Positions 5,415-5,820 of a stretch of 5,820 nucleotides of DNA are shown here, piece by piece. The position numbers and the translations under genes were made by a program. Source of the stretch: Planctomycetia bacterium. Lineage in GTDB: Bacteria > Planctomycetota > Phycisphaerae > Phycisphaerales > SM1A02. Under the pieces are notes generated by a model. It did no database searches. It had not been told where the DNA came from and was given only the letters and a program-made list of their open reading frames with translations. The stretch covers positions 1 through 5,820 of the forward strand of contig JAACEA010000020.1 in assembly GCA_009936695.1 (NCBI GenBank), written 5' to 3'. Position 1 is the first letter of the stretch. The number at the start of each line of letters is the position of its first letter.

Positions 5415-5820
5415 TCACTTCGATGACTTCGACCGCGACCCGGTCTTGGATCCGGTCTTCGACTTGGATCCGGTCTTCGACTTGGATCCGGCCTTCGGCT
5501 TGGATCCGGCCTTCGACCTGGATCCGGCCTTCGACGCTTCGGGCCGATCCGGGAAGGGCGTGACGCCCAGCTTCGATCCCTTCACCGCATGAATCGCGTC
5601 CATCGCAGCGGCGGGAATCCGGACGCCGTCGCCCCGGTGGGTGAAGGTCGTTCGGACCGCGCGGAAACCGACGTCGCTCTCGTGCGACACGATGCCGATC
5701 GACTTGCCGGTCCCGGTGAGTTCGCCGGTCAGCGAACACTTCAGGGTCGCCGCCACCAGCGGGATCTTGTCCCGAGCGACCTCGAGATAGGGGCCGCCGT
5801 CGAAGGGGTCGCTCGGGACA
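5415..5820 (-). CDS. astA: Arginine N-succinyltransferase, C-terminal part (cut by the window edge), with a Lys/Ser/Gly repeat tail
   Basis: Only the last 134 residues are in view; the frame is open to the right edge, so the N-terminus lies outside. AstA transfers succinate from succinyl-CoA to the alpha-amino group of arginine, the first step of the AST pathway. The visible DPFDGGPYLEVARDKI (4-19) matches the IFDGGPTLE-type motif of AstA. FRAVRTTFTHRGDGVRIPAAAMDAI (52-76) fits the family's final strand-helix, where E. coli AstA has [20 protein letters not shown]. The enzyme normally ends shortly after this point. Here about 40 more residues follow (95-134) with 13 Lys/Arg and no acidic residue, built from a hexapeptide repeat of type [KR]-[SP]-K-[AT]-G-S, for example KSKTGS twice and KPKAGS once. 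The tail is in frame and ends with TGA at 5415. Adjacency to astD supports the call. A GTG inside the frame at 5756 is not a start. Confidence 0.82.
   Translation of the reverse strand, partial: VPSDPFDGGPYLEVARDKIPLVAATLKCSLTGELTGTGKSIGIVSHESDVGFRAVRTTFTHRGDGVRIPAAAMDAIHAVKGSKLGVTPFPDRPEASKAGSRSKAGSKPKAGSKSKTGSKSKTGSKTGSRSKSSK
5448..5537. repeat. Tandem repeat, five copies of 18 bp, within astA
   Basis: The plus-strand unit is GGATCCGGTCTTCGACTT, at 5448-5465, 5466-5483, 5484-5501, 5502-5519 and 5520-5537. The first two copies are identical and the others differ by two to four bases. A degenerate part-copy (CGGTCTT) precedes at 5441. On the minus strand each unit encodes a hexapeptide such as KSKTGS, KPKAGS, RSKAGS or ASKAGS. 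Unit length is a multiple of three, so copy-number changes keep the frame. Confidence 0.95.

Noticed and set aside
5448..5537. Regular repeats as a CRISPR array
   Set aside because: The copies are contiguous 18-bp units without spacers, in frame inside a coding sequence.
3686..5563. 625-codon plus-strand frame antisense to astD and astA
   Set aside because: It is an artefact of the opposite-strand genes; its end merely translates the repeat in another frame (DPVFDL-type).

Overview
The window is GC-rich DNA (roughly two thirds G+C by eye), densely coding, and carries four complete protein genes plus one cut by the right edge. No mobile element, CRISPR array, tRNA or rRNA was found. The single-chain dimeric-type glycyl-tRNA synthetase, an arginine succinyltransferase-pathway pair and weak Shine-Dalgarno use at one gene suggest a high-GC bacterium outside the usual model groups. 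A Planctomycetota (Phycisphaerae-like) origin is my best guess, but this is inference from gene style and was not tested.

Layout: positions 1-123 hold no gene I can support and are the 3' flank of the first gene. A short-chain dehydrogenase/reductase lies on the minus strand (124-822). It is divergent from glycyl-tRNA synthetase (989-2536, plus strand), and the 166-bp gap between them must hold both sets of 5' signals. A 500-bp stretch (2537-3036) follows with no credible gene. It contains several strong hairpins, including a well-formed intrinsic terminator that faces the minus-strand genes but sits about 370 bp beyond the last of them. From 5820 back to 3037 the minus strand reads as one compact cluster: the 3' part of astA (arginine N-succinyltransferase), astD (succinylglutamate-semialdehyde dehydrogenase) and a family 2 glycosyltransferase, with gaps of 84 and 25 bp.

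How they work together: AstA and AstD are the first and fourth steps of the arginine succinyltransferase (AST) route, which degrades arginine to glutamate. The other steps (astB, astC, astE) are not in the window and could lie beyond the right edge. The glycosyltransferase is placed as if co-transcribed with them, but no functional link is visible. The SDR and glycyl-tRNA synthetase are separate transcription units.

The most unusual points are: (1) a basic, low-complexity C-terminal tail of about 40 residues on AstA, encoded by near-identical 18-bp tandem repeats; (2) the gene-free, hairpin-rich region ending in an orphan minus-strand terminator, which may be a small RNA or a long structured 3' UTR; (3) an SDR with alanine where the catalytic serine is expected.
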